Shown: positions 59,561 to 64,000 of the stretch, piece after piece
Layout: each line of letters opens with the position of its first letter
How positions within the stretch are numbered: position 1 is the first letter of the stretch
Assembly: GCF_038396675.1 (NCBI RefSeq)
Contig: NC_088931.1
Location: forward strand, 6,826,001-6,890,000
Origin: Hydra vulgaris
Lineage: Eukaryota > Cnidaria > Hydrozoa > Anthoathecata > Hydridae
Reading direction: 5' to 3'
Length of the DNA: 64,000 nt
Program-made: the position numbers and the translations under genes
Notes under the pieces: model-generated
What the model saw: the letters and a program-made list of their open reading frames with translations, nothing else
What the model was told of the DNA's origin: nothing
The model's database searches: none

Positions 59561-60083
59561 AAAAACTATAAAAATATACAACTTGGAAATTGCGTTGTTT
59601 GCGGAAAAATTAAAACTAAACTCGTATCAGCAGAAGAAGGAGATGATTTAGTTGGTTCAATTAATTCAGCAACAAGTAAAATAAAACTACCATGGTCACA
59701 GTTCCCCGGTGAAATGCATTTACCTGGTATGAACTTTGCAGCTCCTAGTACTAATTTAGATGAAATATTAACTTCTACTGACGCATATAAAGAATGGAGT
59801 AAACCTGTAGATAGAGTTGATAATGCAGCTTACCATCACGATCTTGCTTATATTGCCTAAATACTTAGATGATACTACAAAAAGAAATTTAGCTGATAAA
59901 ATTATGATCAAAGAAATGGATGCTATAAAAAATCCTACAATACGTGAAAGAATTGAACGAGGTATTATAAAACCTATTATATCATCTAAAGCAAAGTTTG
60001 GATTAGGTTCTTTGAACCCATTTGAATTAGATGTTGAAAAAAACCACCAACGATCAGTAAAAAAGACAAAGATAAAGAATTAA
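59545..60083 (+). pseudogene. Parvovirus-VP1-like phospholipase A2 domain protein of the Polinton, frameshifted
   Basis: Plus-strand reading gives CVVCGKIKTKLVSAEEGDDL, then MHLPGMNFAAPSTNLDEIL and DRVDNAAYHHDLAYI. The glycine-poor calcium-loop-like segment followed by H-D-x2-Y is the signature of the secreted/viral phospholipase A2-like domain. A stop and frame change occur near 59858, just after the catalytic motif, and the rest continues in 59817-60083 (MIKEMDAIKNPTIRERIERG). By analogy it would breach host membranes during entry of a virion. The role here is inferred, and this copy is broken. Confidence 0.7.
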
Positions 60084-60084
60084 A

Positions 60085-61064
60085 ATGGACTGACAAACTT
60101 GCAAACGAACTTCATAGACCATTTCAGAAAAAGAAAAGTTATTGTAAATGGAATCGATGAAATATGGGCTGCTGATTTAGTTGACATGAAATCTTTTTCC
60201 AAATTCACTGATGATATAAAATACTTATTAATGGTGATAGATGTTTTTTCGAAGCATATATAGATTGTTCCATTAAAAAGTAAAACTAGAGTTGATGTTG
60301 CTAATGCTTTAAATAAAATTTTTAAAGAAAGAAAGTGTAAAAAAATATGGGTAGATAAAGGCTTAGAATTTTATAATAAGCATATTAAAGCGCTGGATGT
60401 TGAGTTATATTTATCTGAAAATGAAGAAAAAAGTTGTGTAGTTGACCATTGGATTAGAACAAAGAAAGATAAAATTTTTAAGTACTTTTCAACTAATTCG
60501 ACCAGAAAATATATAGACGTTTTAGATTAAATGGTAAATAAATACAACAACACAAAACATTCCTCATTTAAAATGACACCAGTTGAAGCTAGCAATAAAA
60601 AGAATGAAAATATTATTTGCTTAAATCTAAATGGAAATTCACGATCAGAGCCTGTTAAACCAAAGTTTTCAATTGGTGATAGAGTTAGAATAACTAAAAA
60701 GAAGGAAACGTTTGAAAAAGGATACACACCGAGATGGACTGAGGAGGTTTTTACAGTGTCACAGACTCAGTTCACAGATCCACTAACGTATAAAATAACT
60801 GACGATAATAGTGAAAAAATACATGGTACATTTTATAAACAAGAAATGCAAAAAACTGATCAAAACATATTTAGGATTGAAAAAGTTATTCGTAAACTCA
60901 AAAATAAATCATTAGTAAAGTGGTATATCCCATACCACTTTACAAATGATTTATTTTTGTTTTTCTTTTGTTGTTACTTTTGTAATTCTTTTTTATCAAC
61001 CCATAAGTCGTTCAACTCATGGGTTGATAATAAAGAATTGATAAGTCTGAAAAGTTTGTATTAG
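60085..61064 (+). pseudogene. Polinton retroviral-type integrase with chromodomain, broken
   Basis: The catalytic core starts VNGIDEIWAADLVDMKSFSK (first Asp), has a TAG after DVFSKHI (about 60262), then VDKGLEFYNKHIKALDVELY (second Asp) and ENEEKSCVVDHW. The expected third catalytic Glu appears replaced by Asp in the VVDHW segment. A TAA after YIDVLD (60528-60530) precedes VNKYNNTKHSSFKMTPVEAS and an SH3-like domain (GDRVRITKKKETFEKGYTPR). A C-terminal chromodomain begins NKSLVKW and ends SFNSWVDNKELISL. It is split by a palindromic insertion at 60900-60958. Integrase inserts the element, but this copy is inactive. Confidence 0.82.
60900..60958. repeat. 59-bp snapback palindrome within the chromodomain
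   Basis: The left arm AAAAATAAATCATTAGTAAA (60900-60926) is inverted at 60932-60958 with one mismatch and a 5-bp spacer. The left arm codes KNKSLVKW. A second small hairpin (arms TTATCAACCCA / TGGGTTGATAA, 60993-61030) flanks the other side of the break. Confidence 0.9.
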
Positions 61065-61234
61065 GATATGCTTTACTTTATGAATGAGCTTAACAATTAC
61101 GCTTAGGCGAAGAGATCTCATAATATACATGTTGAAAAATGGTTGGAGATTTATCATACTTTCTTAGACAGTATGATTCATCTCCACAATAAGTAGAGAT
61201 CACACACTTTTTTAGAAATGTTTGAAATAATACC

Positions 61235-61395
61235 ATGTCATGCTGGTTGAACAGATCTCATAATATATGTTGAAAAATAGTTGAAATAATACCATACTTT
61301 CTGACACACACACTTTTTTTGAAAATCCACTTTTTTTGAAAATGATTGAAACATACCATACTTTTTTTTGTGGCTTGGAATCGGCATTTTGCACT
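61235..61395. repeat. Polinton right terminal inverted repeat
   Basis: Inverse of 42415-42570. Inside it (about 61100-61235) the repeat is partly duplicated: GTTGAAAAATGGTTG, CAGATCTCATAATATA and AATAATACCAT words occur twice. Confidence 0.85.
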
Positions 61396-61399
61396 ACTT

Positions 61400-62500
61400 A
61401 TCTGATTGTTTTTAGCCATATTTTACTATTATTGTTATGATCTGTAGAAGCTCTATGGAAAGATTATGTTGGTATTTTACCATCCATATCTTCTTTGAGA
61501 CCCTGTCTGTTTATTATTTATACATTTGCAATTATATTTTATTTTTTTGAAAGGGAATTGTAATTTAAATAAACAGCAAAAAAAAAAAAATCAATATTCA
61601 TAATAGTATTTATAAAAAATATCAATATTCATAAGAGTATTTATATACTTGTTATAACAATTATGGCAGATATCATTTATAATAACAATAATAAATATTT
61701 ATAATAACAATAATAAATATTTAAAGATGATTTTAAGTCAACACAAAGAAGAGCGTTTAGAGTGATAAAGTAAAATTATTTTAATCCCATTAACTGTAGA
61801 TTTGTTGCTAAAATTATTTTAGGCCGCTTTATATATGCAAAACTTAACAGAAAAAATGTTACAAAAAAGGTTTCAAAACTGAAGAGTAGCCATAGTTTAA
61901 CCATGGTTTTATTTCATTTTACCCGTGTGACACAAATATAATATATAATGAATTGGACTGTTTTCAACATATTTAAAAAAAATTACCTTTAAATTGTCTC
62001 TGATATATAAGGAATGGGAATAAAAAACTTTTTTCAAATCTTAGGTTTTTTTTATTGAAATTAAATGAATTACTATTATGGGTTTGTGTATTATATTAAA
62101 TGTGTTATTATTTAAATAAAAAAGTTGTTCATTTTTAATATGTAAACGGATTAAGTTGTCCGGAACCACCCTCCAAACATGTATCCAATACCACCCGATA
62201 ATACCTCATTCGGAAATACTAGTTTTAAAACCAGCAACTTAACGTATTAAACGAGTTTTTTTATTTTTTATTTTTCTTTAATCAATGAAAAGTTAGTAGT
62301 TTTATTTTACATAACCAATATGTAAATCAAGTATGATAGTAAATCGCTTTTTTGGCGTGAAAGAAATCGCTATTTAAGTGAAAGACGCATGCAAAAAAAT
62401 CATATCATGATTCTATTACTCAAATAATGTTTTTATAGTATTTAAAATAACATTGCTTCTTTAATTTAAGCTGTACATCAAGTGTCCCGAGTTACCCGCC
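61400..62500. other. Non-coding stretch right of the Polinton
   Basis: A possible retroposon tail ends AATAAACAGC followed by an A-run at about 61575-61590. Short direct repeats (ATCAATATTCATAA, AATAACAATAATAAATATTT) lie at 61590-61720. No gene is seen. Confidence 0.4.
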
Positions 62501-62507
62501 GTACGAG

Positions 62508-62664
<157 letters not shown>

Positions 62665-62696
62665 TTTTTTTTATTTTTTTTTATTTTTTTTTAATT

Positions 62697-62981
<285 letters not shown>

Positions 62982-63269
62982 TATTGGACAAAACATTTGC
63001 AACCAACATCGAACAATGCTAAAAAGTGTTCCTAATTTTACATGTCTTAAAAACGAAACGATCTATACTACCACAGCAAACAGTTCAGGAGTCTGGAGTC
63101 ATAGCATGCCATGACATGAGCAATCAGCTGACAGGTGACAGCACACAGGCAGAACTTCGTTGACAAGTGCCATTTTGTAGCGGACAAAACAAGTGCAACT
63201 TTTTTGGTTTGTTTCATTTTCTTAAGTCTGGTCCGTGTCAACGTCACGGAAGTTTTGTAATAATTAAAG

Positions 63270-63436
63270 GAAGTATCCAGAAGTTTCCAGAAGCATGCAG
63301 AAGCTTCCAAAAGTTTCCAGAAGAAGCATCTAAAAGCATCCAGTAGCATCCAGAAATATCTAAAAACATTCAGAAGCATCCAGACGCATCCAGAAGCTTC
63401 CAGAAGCATTGAAAAGAAGCATCTAGAATCTTCCAG
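63270..63436 (+). promoter_or_regulatory. Array of heat-shock-element-like repeats
   Basis: Diverged 10-11-bp units around ATCCAGAAGC are repeated some 15 times. Several fit GAAnnTTCnnGAA: 63280-63292, 63393-63405, and partial ones at 63300-63307 and 63315-63322. The last, CTAGAATCTTCCAG at 63423-63436, fits CTnGAAnnTTCnAG exactly and lies 27 bp before a TATATAAG box. Confidence 0.6.
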
Positions 63437-63462
63437 AACAGGTTCACACAGGTTCATTTTAC

Positions 63463-63470
63463 TATATAAG
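63463..63470 (+). promoter_or_regulatory. TATATAAG core promoter box of the Tc1-like element
   Basis: It lies in a C/T-containing, non-microsatellite context (CATTTTACTATATAAGAGAC), downstream of the HSE-like array and upstream of the transposase frame. Confidence 0.55.
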
Positions 63471-63504
63471 AGACATGTAAATCGACATGTAATTCAGCCA
63501 GTAT

Positions 63505-64000
63505 ATGGAAGTCAATCAGTCAGTATTATCAAGACAGTTTATCGAAGTGAGTTTTATCAAAGTGTTTTATCAAAGAACATCAATACAAGAAGTGAAATAC
63601 AACAAGTGTTTCATTACATCAATACAGTCCACATCCAACCAAGACGTTCCGCAGAGCATTATTGTATTAAAACTATGTTCCAAATATCGTTCTACGGGGA
63701 AGTTGGCAGCAGATAACAATGGTGGAAGACCGCGTTCCACCACTTCTAGAGAGGATTCTATGATCGTCAGATCCGTCAAGAAGGATCCCTGGATATCATC
63801 AGTTGAGATACTAAAGCAATTAGAGCTGCCTGTATCGGACCGAACAATCAGACGATGTGCTGTTGAAGCCGGATTGTTTTCTCGACGCCCTGCAAAGTAA
63901 CCACTGATTTCACTAAAAAACCAGAAGAAAAGACTCCTGTTTGCTACATCTCATATTGACTGGAATGTGCAGAAATGGCGAACTGTCCTGTTCAGTGATG
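63505..64000 (+). pseudogene. Tc1-like transposase, N-terminal part with a stop, cut by window end
   Basis: After a leader-like segment (the true start is uncertain) the frame has a helix-turn-helix linker with the GRPRSTTSREDS GRPR-type AT-hook and HTH helix ILKQLELPVSDRTIRR. It then has VEAGLFSRRPAK and a TAA at 63898-63900. In the same frame it continues LISLKNQKKRLLFATSHIDW and WRTVLFSD, where the Asp is the first catalytic residue. The single stop suggests a recently inactivated copy, or a variant at that codon. The C-terminal half is beyond 64000. Confidence 0.82.

Larger units (their letters stand above)
42415..61395. mobile_element. Polinton (Maverick) element, degenerate, about 19 kb with nested insertions
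   Basis: Terminal inverted repeats start AGTGTAATATGCCGATTCC at 42415 and end with the inverse GGAATCGGCATTTTGCACT at 61395. They match over at least 140 bp inward. Inside lie the expected genes: on the minus strand fibre-like protein, protease, DNA polymerase B, AT-hook protein, major capsid, small proteins, minor capsid and packaging ATPase; on the plus strand PLA2-like protein and integrase. Removing the nested transposon (49642-54780) leaves about 13.8 kb, a usual Polinton size. I could not identify a 6-bp target duplication (CTGAAT left, ACTTAT right). Every major gene is interrupted, so the copy is not autonomous. Confidence 0.9.

Noticed and set aside
42409..61401. Six-base target duplication of the Polinton
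   Set aside because: The flanks read CTGAAT and ACTTAT and do not match. The left junction is rearranged by an inverted duplication.
63270..63436. CRISPR-like array of short repeats
   Set aside because: Units are 10-11 bp, diverged and without unique spacers, in a eukaryotic transposon leader.

Overview
The window looks like a piece of a compact-gene, repeat-rich, very AT-rich animal genome. A hydrozoan cnidarian of the Hydra type is my inference. It rests on the strong A/T bias, long (TA)n arrays, many CR1/L2-like LINE fragments, tRNA-headed SINEs, Tc1/pogo/hAT DNA transposons and a Polinton (Maverick). Only one host gene is convincingly present. Nearly everything else is mobile DNA, most of it broken by frameshifts and stops.

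Layout. 1-19 kb is a graveyard of 5'-truncated LINEs on both strands, small TIR elements, TA microsatellites, and palindromes including a hairpin with two arms of about 405 bp. 19.24-37.93 kb is a 13-exon gene for a calpain-15/SOL-type protease (732 codons). Splice phases fit throughout and the Cys-His-Asn triad is intact. Its second intron holds three nested elements: a hAT element (5-bp duplication TAAGT) containing a LINE, which contains a second hAT element (5-bp duplication CAATG). Intron 10 holds a TAGGGG-ended TIR element. 38-42.4 kb holds two SINEs, a copied Polinton end in inverted orientation, a palindrome of about 325 bp, and a LINE tail.

42.415-61.395 kb is a degenerate Polinton of about 19 kb. 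Its terminal inverted repeats start AGTG. On the minus strand it encodes a fibre-like protein, an adenain-like protease, a protein-primed DNA polymerase B, an AT-hook protein, the major capsid protein, several small structural or membrane proteins, the penton-like minor capsid protein and the packaging ATPase. Divergently, on the plus strand, it encodes a phospholipase A2-like protein and a chromodomain integrase. A pogo/Tigger-like transposon sits 15 bp upstream of the major capsid start codon, and a CR1-like LINE with an intact reverse transcriptase sits inside that. Polymerase, capsid, ATPase, protease and integrase all carry breaks, so this copy cannot be active by itself. The last kilobase is the 5' part of a Tc1-like transposon. 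Its leader carries an array of heat-shock-element-like repeats just upstream of a TATA box.

Three patterns cut across the region. Snapback (inverted) duplications of 20-35 bp interrupt coding sequence in several unrelated elements. One LINE family keeps a 3' stem-loop, with (TA)n or (ATGT)n expansions between its stop codon and that stem-loop. Several Polinton genes share a TATATA motif placed only 2-3 nt before the start codon.
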